Under the pieces are notes generated by a model. It had not been told where the DNA came from, searched no databases, and saw nothing but the letters and a program-made list of their open reading frames with translations. Positions 12,504-25,700 of a stretch of 64,000 nt of DNA are shown one piece after another. Position 1 is the first letter of the stretch; every line of letters starts with the position of its first letter. Position numbers and translations under genes: made by a program. This DNA is from Gordius sp. MW1 (lineage: Eukaryota > Nematomorpha > Gordioida > Gordea > Gordiidae): assembly GCA_964036665.1 (NCBI GenBank), contig OZ038529.1, positions 23,136,060 through 23,200,059 on the forward strand. The letters are read 5' to 3'.

Positions 12504-13300
12504 CCGGCCCCCCCCCCGGGTGAGAAATAGAGCCCCCCCCTCTCCCCGGCATCAGAAAGAGGGTAAAAAAATAAGGGGGGGGGGGCAAAACACCCCCCAT
12601 GCCCCCCTCGCCGGGTGAGAAAGAGGGTAAAAAATAAGAGGGGGGGGGGGGCAAAACACCCCCCATGCCCCCCTTTCTCCCCCGCATCAGAAAGAGGGTA
12701 AAAAATTAGGGGAGGGGCAAAACACCCCCCTGCCACCCCCCTCTCCTTCGCATCAGAAAGAGGGTAAAAAATTAGGGGGGAGGGGGGCAAAACACCCCCC
12801 TGCCCCCCCTCTCCCCCGCATCAGAAAGAGGGTAAAAAATTGGGGGGGGGGGCAAAAAAACCCCATGCCCCCCTCCCCCCACATCAGAAAGAGGGTAAAA
12901 AATTAGGGGGGGGGGCAAAACACCCCCCTCTCCCTCGCATCAGAAAGAGGGTAAAAAATTAGGGGGGAGGGGGCAAAATACCCCCCTGCCCCTCCTCTCC
13001 CCCGCATCAGAAAGGGGGTAAAAAATTAGGGGGGGGGCAAAACACCCCCTGCCCCCCCCTCTCCATCGCATCAGAAAGAGGGTAAAAAATTAGGGGGGGG
13101 GGGGAAACACCCCCCATCCCCCCCCCCCCTCCCCCTCCCACATCAGAAAGAGGGTAAAAAATTAGGGGGGGGGGGCAAAACACCCCCCACTCCCCCGCAT
13201 CAGAAAGAGGGTAAAAAATTAGGGGAGGCTAACACCCTACCTGCCCGCCGTTCCTCCCCAGGTGAGAAAGAGGGTAAAAAATAAGGGGGGGGGGCAAATC
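12504..13300 (-). repeat. GC minisatellite, right (inverted) array
   Basis: About 13 units in the opposite orientation to 10868-11195: CATCAGAAAGAGGGTAAAAA, a G run, GCAAAACACC, a C run. The array is longer than the left one, so the two arms have expanded independently. Confidence 0.85.
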
Positions 13301-13846
13301 TTCACAAATTATTTTTCATAAATAAAACATATTAATTCACTACCTACTTCTATAATGCATAATAATTAACTATAATTTACTGAATTTACTAGATTGTGAC
13401 GTCATAATACATTTATTTTTATTTTCTTAAATTAAAAGTTCATTACCTAAATCTAAATACACAAATATGATGAACAATATAAACAAATTGATATATTTGC
13501 ATGCCCAACCCAAAACGACCAAAACCAAACCAAAAGGTTAATAATATTATCCACCCAAACCCTTTAGCTGTTTAATACACCCAAACCTAAACGCCAAAGG
13601 TGCCCCCAACGAAAACGCCAAAGCCCTCCCAAGAAAATTCACTTAACACTGAAAAGATTGGGTAAAAAAAAACGCCAACAACTAAGCTTAGCAATACGCT
13701 GGGAAAAACCAGCCAGCCGTTTTTACAACACTAAAACCTACTATAGATGCAGAAATTCAAAATGCCCTTGCAGATTGATATATTGTAAAAATATAGCTAA
13801 ATTAAGAAATAGTCACAACCTGAAACTGATGAGTTTCAATATTTAG

Positions 13847-15261
13847 TGACGAAGTATGAATTAAAGGATTCCATAAATAATAATCCGTTGGAATCCATAT
13901 CTATGGTAATCCTAACGTATTTAAATTAAAGAATCATTAATCCTATTAGGTATACAATGATGTACTTTACCAAAGACGTGAAGAAGTGGAAGATATATGG
14001 CAATAATCACATGCTCTACCATCTTTTAAGTGAATGAAATGAACAATGAAGAAAACATTGCATTCACACATTTTAAATGTACACTATTCATGTTTTATTT
14101 AAGAACCACATGATACCAACAATTTATAATATTCTCCCCAATAAATTTGTAAAGACATAGGTAGAATTTCTTACAAGCCTTAGACAAGTGTGCAGTTCCA
14201 TAGGGCTTACATTTAATCCTATGTTTTGGCAAGTTGATTTTGAGATGGCATTTGTAATTATATAAAATTGTAAATCAATAAACTCTATTAAGACTGCATT
14301 AATATGTTGTAGATATTGAAAGTGCAATTAAGACTTAATTATTATTTGCTTGTAATTAAACATATTTGCAGCCCCTTTAAAAAATTTGACATTGAAAATA
14401 CCTTGAATATATTATTAAATAAAATGTCTCATAAAATATTAAGATAAATTAACATAGAGCAATGATTAAGACTGCATTAATATGTTTTTTGAGATATTGA
14501 AAATATTAATATTAGCAATTAAGACTATATTCATGTTTGCTTGTAATAATTTTAAACATTAGTGTACTAAATGGTATATTAAATGAAATAGATTGTTTTG
14601 AATTTTTAGATTTGTAATATAAATTGTAAATAAATAAACTCTATTAAAACTGCATCGTTTTTAGATATTATAAATGCAATCAAGATATTTTCATTTGCTT
14701 GTGTGGCATTAAGCCAAATAATAAATTTTATTTCCCTTGGATTTTATGAATCGCGTTTGGCTGTTCAAGGCCACGCGTGCATTAAGCCGAATTCAAATGT
14801 TAGTAGTTTTATTACCTTACCCATAAAATTATCCTCCACGCGTTTATTAATAGATTTTAGAATCTAAAGATTGTTAATTTCGTTCTTTGTTAATTTTTTG
14901 TTATCTCTGGGTATTATTATTGGTGCGCCATCTTTATTTACGTCTAATCTGGTTACCTCACCCATGATCTCCATAACTGTGTATTTATCATTATTGTTAA
15001 CACTTCGCTGTTTATTATTATTTGTGCGTTATCATTATTTACGCCTAATCTGATTACCTCATCCATGATTATTATTTTCACTTTAAAAAGAAGTGTTAGT
15101 GTAGATATTTTAGTGTTAATAAATTCTTGAATAAAATTTATTTTGCGGATTATTAACTTCTTGATTTAGGCCAGTTAAATTGTCATCCTGTGGAGCCCTA
15201 CATATTAGCTTGTAATTAAACATAAATTTAATATTTGCAATTAAGACTATATTTATATCTG
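13847..15261. other. AT-rich interior of the hAT-like element
   Basis: Contains internal duplications: a TCAATAAACTCTATTAAGACTGCAT-type block near 14275 and 14630, and two copies of a TTTACGYCTAATCTGRTTACCTCA block near 14940 and 15040. No gene recognised. Confidence 0.5.
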
Positions 15262-15503
15262 CTTGTAATAATTTTAAACATCATTGTACTAAATGGTTTA
15301 TTGTATAAATTTAACAAATTAAATGTGATTCATACATGAGTAAATTGTAAGGGTTGCACCCAAATCTAGCTCTTGAATTGATTGAAAGTAATAATTTTAA
15401 ACATTAGTGTACTTAATGGTTTATTGTATAAATTTAACAAATTAAATGTATTCATACTAAGTAAATTGTAAAGGTTGCACCAAAATCTAGCTCTTGAATT
15501 GAT
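15262..15503. repeat. Tandem duplication, about 120-bp unit
   Basis: Two consecutive copies of a unit running from TAATAATTTTAAACAT through TGGTTTATTGTATAAATTT to AATCTAGCTCTTGAATTGAT. A third, partial copy starts near 14547. Confidence 0.7.
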
Positions 15504-15820
15504 CGAGTACATAATACTGATATGATAAAACTCCAAAATTAAAAAACATATGGAAATTTGAAAATCGTAGCAGTAGCATTATCGTAGCTTCCGGATTGTG
15601 CGTTTTCGAGATTTAATTAAATTTTAATTAACAAATATTATTAATATTTAAAAAAGAATATAATTTATATATTAAATTTAAAGGAGCGCAGGGGCGGTGC
15701 TCCTCCGCTCCAGCCTTAAAAGGAGCTACTCCCGCGCCCGCTCCTCATTTTTAAAAAGGAGGGGCGCTCCAGCTTTTTTGCGCTCCTGTGGCGCCGCTCC
15801 TTAACAAGACTGACTCCACT

Positions 15821-16722
15821 AAAGGTTAATATTGTTAAAATAACTTACCACTCGCCTCGGGAATAAACAATGATAAAAAGAATAATAGGAGACATCGGCG
15901 TTGCCAAGCTTTGGATTGGGGGGGGGGCAAAACGTTTAAAAGTTCAATATTTTTCTATAAGGGTTTATGCAATAAATTTTTTTTCGTCATTTAGGGGTGG
16001 GGGGGGGGGCTTTAGCTGCGCTTATGATAGGAGTTGGCAAATTTATAATCATAACAGCTGTAGTAAGATAATTGATTTTATCACATCAAATTATATTTCA
16101 ATCATAGCGACATGATGCGATATATATATCTTCCGAAAAATTTGCCTTAGCTATGAATACAAATACTTTCTTCAGGGGAGAAGATAATATATTTTCATTT
16201 TATATTATTTATGTTAAGTATTATAGTATTTTTGAATTCAGCAGGAGCATTTCGGAGGATGTGTTTTTTGAGTACAAAGAAAACATGAACATTATGTTCG
16301 CAAAATATTGCCAATAAAAGCTTAGCTCGTCACTTAAATGGGATCTAAGCGGCAACACACTATCTCTATGTTTTAATACCACATTTACAATTATTTTTAG
16401 CTTTGTAAATAGGCTTTGCAACCATGGATCGTGAAAAACTTACCTTATTTAACTAAAAGAATCAATCTTTGTTTTGAAATACAATTGCTCATGTGATATT
16501 CACGGGGTCTTAAATTTAATAAACAATCATTAAAACAATTTTTACATAATTCTTTTAAATCATAAATTTTTTTGACCTGACTCATGTCGTTTCATAATTT
16601 TTCTCATAGACTAATCTATGATTTTTCTAAATTTTTAAGGCCATTTAATTTACAAAATGTACTCTTTCAAGATTGCATTCGTTTGCATTTAAACCTAATT
16701 GAAAACAGCTGTGTAGTTAAAA
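15821..16722. other. 5' flank of FIG4
   Basis: About 900 bases between the hAT-like element and the FIG4 start codon. Two G runs (15919-15926 and 15998-16009). No gene or repeat family recognised. The FIG4 promoter should lie here, but I see no motif that fixes it. Confidence 0.5.
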
Positions 16723-19700
16723 ATGGTTAAAAAATTCCCCCTCATTTTGGAAATACAAAAAATTTATGTTCACGAAACATACACGGTATATTTAAAGCAT
16801 ATAGATCTCGTAAAAATATATAATAGCGGCTCTACTTAATTGGATCTGATAATAGAGAAACAAAATTTCGTATTTTAAAGATTGATAGAACTGAACCAGA
16901 GCAACTTATTATTCATGAAGAACAGGTAAATGCCAAACATATTAAATTAATGAAATTACTATAGGTTGCTTATAGCTTTGATGAAATAAAAGAGATTATT
17001 GAAATGGTTGATATTGGAAATCGAACCAAAGTTTCCCTTAAAAACCAAAATGCTCTTATTAAAAACATTACTGCTTTTGGAATAATTGGTAACGATAAAA
17101 ATACTCAATTGCTTAAAACCTTATGAAAGGTTTTGTTAAATTTTTGTTTGGATATTATATCATTCTCATTACAAAGAAGAGAAAGGTGGCTATTATAGGT
17201 CACCATAATGTATATAAGGTTGAAGATAGCCAAATGTTATATATACCAAATAATCAGCAAGGTTGTCAACACCCTGAAGAACTCAGGTTTTTACATAAGT
17301 TTATATATAACATTATTAATAGACTTTTGAAGATGTTTCAATCTGTTGATCTAGCTAGCAATTTTTATTTTAGTTATAGTTATGAATTGACCAACACTTT
17401 ACAACATTATTTTTCAATACTTGATCATAAAACACTTATTGAATATAATGTTAAACTTATACCTGATTGTAAGATATCCTACTCTTAATATATTTTCAAA
17501 GATCCTTTGTATGCTTTTAAGTTAAAATCAAATCCAAAATTTACATGGAACAGCTATTTGCTTGAACCTTTGGAATCTAAAGTACATTTTGATTGGTGTG
17601 TTCCTCTTATTCATGGATTTGTTAAACAAGCCATAATTTCAATATTTGGAAGAAATATAAATGTTACATTAATTGCTAGAAGTATAATTTATGAAAACTG
17701 CTTTAATATATAAATCTGAATCAAAATATCACTTTATTAATTTAAAAGTTAAACAATTGTAGGATCACAATACTATGCTGGTACACGATATCTCAAACGT
17801 GGCACATCTGTATTTGGGAATGTAGCTAATGAAGTAGAAACTGAGCAAATACTGCAGGATGATACATGTGGAACTGGGTTGTCTATAAACTCTGAAGATA
17901 CTATGAGAGGTATATATTCATCTTATGTCCAAGTTCGTGGATCTATACCAATCTTTTGGTGTCAGGTAGTGTAGAAGTTCATATAATAATAATTTAATAA
18001 TTAATATTTAAAAAAACTAATTTAAAATGAATTTTCAGAAGATCATATTCATATACTAAAAATTTAAAAATCAATATTTTTTAAAATTTAATTTATCATG
18101 CACTCTAACATTCTAAATAGGAATGTTTTTATATAGGAAGCTTCAAAAATGGTTCCAAAGCCACCTATCATTCTATACAAAACCGACCCTTTTTGCCAGG
18201 CTTCGGGTGCTCATTTTAATGGACTCATCAAAAGATTGGGGACACCAATTATAATCTTAAATTTAGCAAAAGTATCTAAATTACCTTAATTTTTTTAATA
18301 TCATGTGTTCTCTGCTTGCATTATGTAGAGTAGAGATCCTAAAAAGGGAGAGGGAGTGATATGCGATGAATTTAAACATTCCATCCAATATTTGAATCAA
18401 TTTTTGCTTGCCAAACATAAAATCATTTATTACAACTTTGACCTGGCTAGGATGAATCGAAAGTTAGTTATTCCCCTAAATATTATTATAATATCCTTCA
18501 TTAAGCAAATCCATAGATGTGATTGTAAAATTGGAGGAAGTATGTTGGAACTTTGTTAATCGTACTAGTTTTTACTTGAGGACACGGAAAGGCAGAGTTC
18601 CAGTTAAAAGTTATCAAAGTGGGGTAGTTAGAAGTAATTGCGTAGATTGTCTGGACCGTACAAATACAGCTCAATTTGTGATAGGCAAATGTGCCATGTA
18701 CCTCCAGTTGCAAGCATTAGGAGTTTTACATCCTGGAGACCAAAATCAACAATACGATTATGATTCTGATGCCTCTAGGTAAGAAAAATATCAGATTACT
18801 TTTATGAAAATGTCATTTCTATCAACAACATATTTGTAAAATTTGTGAATATCTTCTGCTTATCAACACTTTATGTTGTGATAGATTTTTGAGATGTGTT
18901 GAAAAGGTTATAAGCACCTAACTATTACTAGTAAAATATGGGTTAAGTTTGCATAATATATACCAATTATCATCAGTGAAATTTAGTTTCAGCTTTGTTT
19001 AACACAAACAATACAATTATAGGGGAGACCAATATTTTTAAAATATTTTTTTTTAATTAAATTGCCATCTAACTATCATAGAAGCGCCTCTCATGGTCCA
19101 GTAACCCATAAATTATTTTTAAGATTTTATAATCAATCGCTTTACCAATGCGCCTAACCAGGAATTATAATAGGTAAGTATTTTTGGGAGAACAACATTT
19201 AGTTTTTTTTACTTAAATATAAGCACTTTTGGAATCTACCTAACAGCAATTTATCAGCAATCTAAACAAATTCCATTACTTTCGCTACACACCCATAAAA
19301 ATTGTTGAATGTTCATATTAGGTTCAATTGGTTTACCAATCTCTTTTCCTTAATCGTTTTACATAAATAGAAATTTTACTATATATAAGGGTGTAATTTT
19401 TGTGCTTTTAATAAGCATCAGTGGTATAACGGTTAGCATTGCTGCCTTCCAAGCAGCAGACCCGGGTTCGACTCCCGGCTGATGCACATTTTTTTAAATT
19501 TTATCTTACATTTTTATAGCAATAAAGGTATATATTTACCTTTTCAAAATATTATTTTTGATGCTGGATAAATTTATTCCTATTAAAAATTATAAATAGA
19601 CAAACTTTATAAACGAATTAAAAAATCTCACTTTGCAAGTTCTTCTTACGACCCAAGCTAGCCAATTTCTTCAATTATTCACGACCCCATGGGGGGGGCC

Positions 19701-22700
19701 CATGCACCCCATAGAATTTTTTTACATTAGGCAAATCCTATAATTCCATAGCTCTAAGTCTGCTCATCAATTTAATATATTTTAGCACGTAGTATATAGA
19801 ATGATTTGGAAATAAACTTTTATTAGATTTTAGGAAAATTTGTATTTACACATTTTTACATAATGGGCCTGCATATAGCCATGGTAGTGGATTTTACGAA
19901 TTCCATAATAATTTTCTGTTTAACTTAAAAAAATTCTTTAACGTCGTGTATGATTGTGAATTTAAAACTCAAACTCAGCCTTAAATTTTCATAATATCTC
20001 AAATTTAATACCTAAATTGCCGACATAGCTTAGTTGGCTTTTGGATTCTATAGTTTTTAGGAATAATTTAAAAGTTCTTAGAAATTTTTTTTAAATGAGT
20101 TAGACTGCTTGAGGATATGTATGAAGAGCATGGGGACGTATTAGCAATGCAGTACGGTGGATCTCAATTAGTTCATCGCGTAGATACTTATCGCAAAATA
20201 AGTCCTTGGACGTCCCAGTCTCGCGATATGATGCAAACATTTTCCCGTTACTATAGCAATGCCTTTTCCGGTTTTAACAGTGTTTTAATGTTTTTTTTTC
20301 TTATTTTTGCACCAAAAACTAGTTTTATGTGTTTTTTGAATGGGGTTTTAACTCCGCATATTTTTTAGATAACTATTTTCAAGGTTAAAATATTAATGTT
20401 TGATGGAATTCGTGAGAAATGAATTGACACTTACTAAAGGTGATAACCACTGTAAGTCTGAAAAATTAGTTATGATGAGACCTTTAGAAGTCTAAATTAC
20501 AAAACAAAAATAACACTGGTCAACAAAAAAAATAACCGGGAAACGGTCAACATATTCCGATAGAGTTTTTTGTGGTGAACACAAATATGTTTTTTTCCTA
20601 TATGTCAAGTTTTTTAGATATTTCGATTCAAAGTTGCGAAAATGACCGTTTTTGACCCTTTTTTTAGATGCTCAATAGAGCGATATTGGCTAAAAAAAAT
20701 TTAAACCTCTAAGTGGTTGAACCAACTTAGGGTAAAACATTGAAAATTGATTTTTTCCCCTATTGTTTTTATTTCCAATATATTAAATTTCAATTAGTCC
20801 CTATGCGAAGCGGCATCCTTTGAGCCTCCCTCCTTCCCTCTCTATCTAATTGGGTTTATAACACTATATGCATGTGAGTGATTGATGGATGATGTGGGGT
20901 GTGGATGTGTAAGAATAGTGGCGTGATACGAGCTATTCTTCTAGTAGAGAGGGAGGATGACAGGCGTAGTAGTAAGAAAAGAATAGTTCGTATTAATTAA
21001 CCCATTACTCTTGCACCCACCACACTCATCAATCACTTACATGCACTAAGGGTTTAAAGTTATATAAGCATTAGAGGTGTGCACGGATCAATCCGATCCG
21101 ACATCCGATCCGTCCGAACTTGGATCGGATCGGATCAACATTTTAATTTTGGAAGTCGGATCGGATCAACATCATATTTAAGTCGGATCGGATCGGATTT
21201 TCAAATTTAAAATAAAAATAAGTTCTAATTAATTAAATGAAAATTTTTAGTATACCTTTTCATAATTATCTTTGCATTCTTTTTTTACTTTACCATTTTT
21301 GATGCCAATACCACCTCTCACCTTACCGATGAAATCTCAATTTACCTTTCATTAAAAAATGAAGATTGCAAATATGATTCAAAAAAAGATTTGCTGAAAT
21401 GGTGGTTTTCATATCAAACAGTCCTGCCAAGGCTTTATAAGCTGGCAAATAAAGTTTTAGCACCTGCTACCTCTACCACTTCGGAAAGAAATTTCTCGGT
21501 GGCTAAAAGAACATTAGAAGAAAGAAGAACGCGAATTAAACCAGAAAATTTAGATTCTTATATGATAATATGGAATTAGTCAAATAAAATTTTATATTTA
21601 TTTCAGGTCTATTAAAATTGCTATACCCTATTTTTATGTATTTTGAAATTAATCATCAATAAAAAGCTCTGTTCGTAAAATTTGGATTTAAAAATTTCGG
21701 ATCGGATTGAATTTAAGTTTTAAAAAACTCGGATCGGATTGGATCGGATTTAGATTTTAAAAAACACGGATCGGATCGGACGGATATAAAATTTTCAAAA
21801 ACCCCTCGGATCGGATCGGATCAAAAAAATTGTGCACACCTCTAATAAGCATACAAGCCAATTAGATAGAGAGGGAGGGAGGCTCAAAGGAACCCGCGAT
21901 TTCGCATAGGGACTAATTGCATTTTTGATATATATTAAAAAGTAAAAACAATAGGGGAAAAAATCATTTCTCAATGTTTTACCCTAAGTTGGTTTTACCA
22001 CTTAGAGGTTTAAAAAGTTTTGTTAGCCATTCAATATCGCTCTATTGAGCATCAAAAAGGGTTAAAAACGGTCATTTTCGCAACTTTGAATCGAAATATC
22101 TAAAAAACTTGACGTATAGGAAAAAAACGAAAAACATATTTGTGTTCACCACAAAAAAACTCTATCGGAATATGTTGACCGTTTCCCGGTTATTTACACA
22201 AGACCATTATTTGATGACTAGTGTAATTAGAAACACTTGAATTTTTTTAAAAATAAAAATTTGATTTTCAACTGATTTTAACAGATTTTTATGATGTTAA
22301 TTTGGTTTTGGGTTAGATGCGGAAAAGCAGAATGCTATAAATTTGTTTTTGGGGGTATACGTACCCGCTCTACATTCACCCCCAGCCATTTGGGATTTGA
22401 CTACGGACTTTCACTTGCACAACCGCTACGAAGAGCGATCGTTGGCTGGTTCGATTCCCACAGCCTACCGACAATGGTACGACCTAAAAAACCTTCAAGA
22501 TACGTTCACACCACAAAGTGAGGCTTTTTTGGGGGGCCCCTCTTTCAAAATAAACATTTTTCTCTTTATTTTTGATTTATTTTTTATATTTCGCAATTGT
22601 TTCAGTTAGTTCCGCACAAGGCATTCTGGTCGAAGCTTTTAAACAGTACGATGGGAATCATAGGGTTGATGCTTTTTACGAATTTTATCGGCCTTACGAA

Positions 22701-25700
22701 TATACTAGTTACGACAATCTCTTTATCCTGAACATCGCTTCTACCCTCAAGTACACAAATTAATTCATTAGAGGGACTATATTTTTTTTACTTTTTTAAT
22801 TTATTGGTATAAGTAATAAATTTATTAAAATGGTACAAATAAATTACATACACGACTAAAAAGCTATAAAACGCGCCAAAACTAAACTGGTGGCATTGAT
22901 CCCTGTATGGAATGTGATCTTTTGCCTGATAAAAAAATACTCTTTCAAATTTAATGAGACGTTAGAGATCGCTTTTTCAATTTGTTTCAAAAGAGCGAGA
23001 GCTTCAATGCCTAAATTGTGGATGTACAAACAACGAAATAGGGGTATATATAGTAGTTCATAGTCTCTAATTAAAATTGCACATAGATGGCGCTAATTAG
23101 AGGGTAGTTAATATTAATTTAATTGCGGCATTCCTGAAAGGGGTTATTATCTTCTGATTATTATCGAAAACCCACAATTTATTAACTAGTTTTAAATATA
23201 ACGGTTTTATCTGTTTAACAGTAGCCCATTCAAAAACATAATTCTGTAATCGTGCATTTATTTGTAAAGCATTACCTCTTAAAAGTTTAGCCTTGTATAC
23301 ATATATATATATAACTCAAAAATTACTTCTAGGATAAAAAATAATAGTAATAGATTCCTCTCCCCTTAAATCAAATTGATTAAATTAAAATTTTACCCGT
23401 TAATTGGCAGGATATTGACGTTTGAAAAACATCAATATCGTTGTTTTTAGCAACTTTGACAGCAAATATTTCAAAAACTTGACTTACAGGGGAAAAAATA
23501 AAAACATATTTGTGTTCACCCTGAAAAACCCTCCCAGAATCTGTAAATGCCGGTTGTATTTATAAGTCTATTATTTGTTGACCAGTGTTATTTAAGCAAT
23601 TCATTGAATCTGGTGCAAAATGTACGAGTGCCAAAATGTAATAAGAACTACATATTATCAAATAAATCACTAAATCTAACCCTAACCCTTGCTTATATTA
23701 CATTTTGCCTATATTACATGAAATTTACAAATTAAACAATGATAATCTTTACAAAATAAACGATAATAACATTGGAAAACTTACCAAACGCGGAGGTTTA
23801 TATATGCGCATGCGCATAAGCGATTCTTGCCTGTATTACATTTTAGCACTCGTACATTTTGCACAGAAGTGAATTCATTCCCTAAATTTAATCGCTCTTT
23901 CGCATTTTACAAGAAATTTTCATTTAAAGCTGCTTAGTGTTGCAAAAATGGCAGGGTTTTGTTTGGGCAACGTTTGTTTTTGGTCGACTAAACAATGCGA
24001 CTAAGAAAAAATAGACCCTAAAACATTTGCTCTGTTTATGTTTAGTCGACCAGAACCAAAGGTCGACCAAACAATACCCCGTTTTTAGAACATTAATGGA
24101 TGATGCTTTGCTTTATGCTTGCAGAGATTACATGCCCAACAATGCCAAAAAATTCAGTCCATTCGTAACCCGTAAAGTCCCCATACTCACCCTCCCACCC
24201 CCCACTGCCCAACACTCCACCGTGGCTGAGCATCCATCCACACTAGATGATGTGAATAGTATGAGCAGCGACGATTTCGAAATAATTTCTTTACCACCCC
24301 AGCCCGAACCCTCGAATACGGTCTTCAAAGTAAAAATGTGCTTATATATTGTAAATGCATAAACCTTAGGATTGTGCTATCATAGACTCATGGGCGTAGC
24401 CAGGATTGGAATCAGAGGAGGGGGCAATAATGATTTAGGGAGGGGCAAAATAATATTTTTTTAAAATTAAGCCAAAATTATATTTAATTTGAGGATTTTC
24501 AAGATTTAGAGGGGGCAGCCGCCTCTCCTTGCCACCCCATCGCTACGCCCATGGATAATTCTATAAAGGAACTTTTTTATTTTTAGAATTTAAAATTTAA
24601 CACCAGCTTTGCGAGTTAAATCAATTTACTAACGCTTTATTTCAAATTGATTGCCTTGTGCAGGACTTAAACAATATTAATTTCACAAAGTTTTACTTAT
24701 ATAATATACGCTCTAGGAAAAGTTGGTATCTCCCAATGTCTTATCACATCGGACCTTAAATAGGAAAGATAGAGATTTGTATGCCAAATACGCACTAGCT
24801 TACAATGTCGTCAATCGTGGTCTGAAATCCCAAAACGACCAGGACTCGTTAAACCGAGAATATACCCATTCCATTTTAAAGCAACAACCTAAGTATTTTT
24901 AACCTCGTCATATTTCCTTTTACCGAGATAACATTTCTCTGCTTTCAAGAGTCGAAACAGGCTATCTCTGAGGTGTGTTTTTAAAAGTGATCTTTTTATG
25001 GTAAAATTTTAATGTTGCTTTCATTGGATTTGGACCTTGAATGTAGTAAAAATTGACTGTTTTGTTTCATTTAGAGATGGGTAATTTCCCGGGAATTTTC
25101 ATCGAGGGAATATTCCCAGGGAAAATAGGGAATTTTGGGGAAATAACGGGAATTTTTGGGAAATAACGGGAATTTTGGGGAATTCATGGGGAAAATAAAT
25201 ACTTTGATTGTTAATATATAGTCTTAGATGAAAAAAAGATGCTAGGGTGTAAAATGAAATGCTAATAAAGTTTATTTCTCCAATAATACACAATATTTCA
25301 TTACAAATTTACATAAAAATATACATTAAAAATTGTCAATATCTAAACTGTCACTATCGTCATTTAGCGATAAAATTGATTCATCAGATGAAGATATTGA
25401 GCGCGCTTTTGCATTAAAATTGATACTACTTTTCAAGTGCATGTTGTGCCTTATGGACACTAGCTTTTTCACCTTGTCGTTTTTCATTCGATTTCTTGAT
25501 TTAGAATGTACATAACCAAATGTGGACCAAATTCTTTCTGTGGCAGCACTGGTAGCTGGAATTGAAAAGAGTTTCACGGCAATTTCAGATAAGGGTTGGT
25601 TAGTGCACAAGCCTTTACACCACGTCAAGGGTGAAATGTAACTAGCGCTATCCCATATTGACCGCTCAGCAAACAACCCGTCTTTAGCACGAAATTCTGC

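Larger units (their letters stand above)
10400..13733. mobile_element. Foldback hAT-like element with GC minisatellite arms
   Basis: Ends TAGTGTTGTAAAAA and its complement. Long inverted arms run inward from both ends: 10400-10870 pairs with 13290-13733 and contains GTGACGTCA and the TTTGGGTTGGGCATGC / GCATGCCCAACCCAAA block. Inside the arms lie G-run/C-run minisatellites. Flanks are CAACCTAT (10392-10399) and AAACCTAC (13734-13741), six of eight matching. The insertion interrupts a FLYWCH-coding sequence exactly at the duplication. No transposase is encoded. The ends resemble those of 58708-61483. Confidence 0.8.
10305..13846 (+). pseudogene. FLYWCH zinc-finger sequence split by a foldback insertion
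   Basis: Left part (about 10309-10399): a frame reading KRKILMLNDLYVVDR. Right part (13742-13846): YRCRNSKCPCRLIY followed by RNSHN. Skipping the inserted element and one copy of its 8-bp duplication joins the two parts in frame at ITTY-YRC, giving the order of conserved residues in a FLYWCH finger (the hydrophobic LYVV strand, Y-x-C, C-x-C-R, then H). FLYWCH fingers occur in MULE-type transposases and in host genes. Which this was cannot be told from so short a piece. Confidence 0.55.
20511..22226. mobile_element. Foldback element with CACTGGTCAAC ends
   Basis: A near-complete palindrome inside FIG4 intron 11. The left arm begins ACACTGGTCAACAAA, continues AACCGGGAAACGGTCAACA and GTGGTGAACACAAATATG, and its complement ends at about 22226. 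An inner hairpin (GTGAGTGATTGATG / CATCAATCACTTAC) makes the original element about 0.93 kb of almost pure inverted repeat once the nested hAT (21072-21844) is set aside. A third, diverged end lies at 23400-23596. No transposase visible; the superfamily is uncertain. Confidence 0.8.

Noticed and set aside
10961..13130. Pro/Gly-rich frames in the first minisatellite foldback
   Set aside because: Same cause as above: low-complexity repeats lacking stops.
19075..19165. Possible second tRNA on the minus strand (GGTTAGGCGCATTGGTAAAGCG)
   Set aside because: A weak A-box-like segment only; no B box and no acceptor pairing.
22291..22609. Two overlapping plus-strand frames
   Set aside because: Only the frame containing NLFLGVYVP is real (FIG4 exon 12); the other is its shadow.
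24717..24902. FIG4 ending at the TAA at 24900-24902
   Set aside because: Splicing at 24892 to 28177 keeps the phase and restores the conserved C-terminal segment, so the earlier stop is treated as intronic.
24951..24982. A 22-nt mini-exon of FIG4 between exons 15 and 16
   Set aside because: It could be fitted in phase with an AG acceptor and GTGTGT donor, but direct joining of 24892 to 28177 gives the better match to the human protein.
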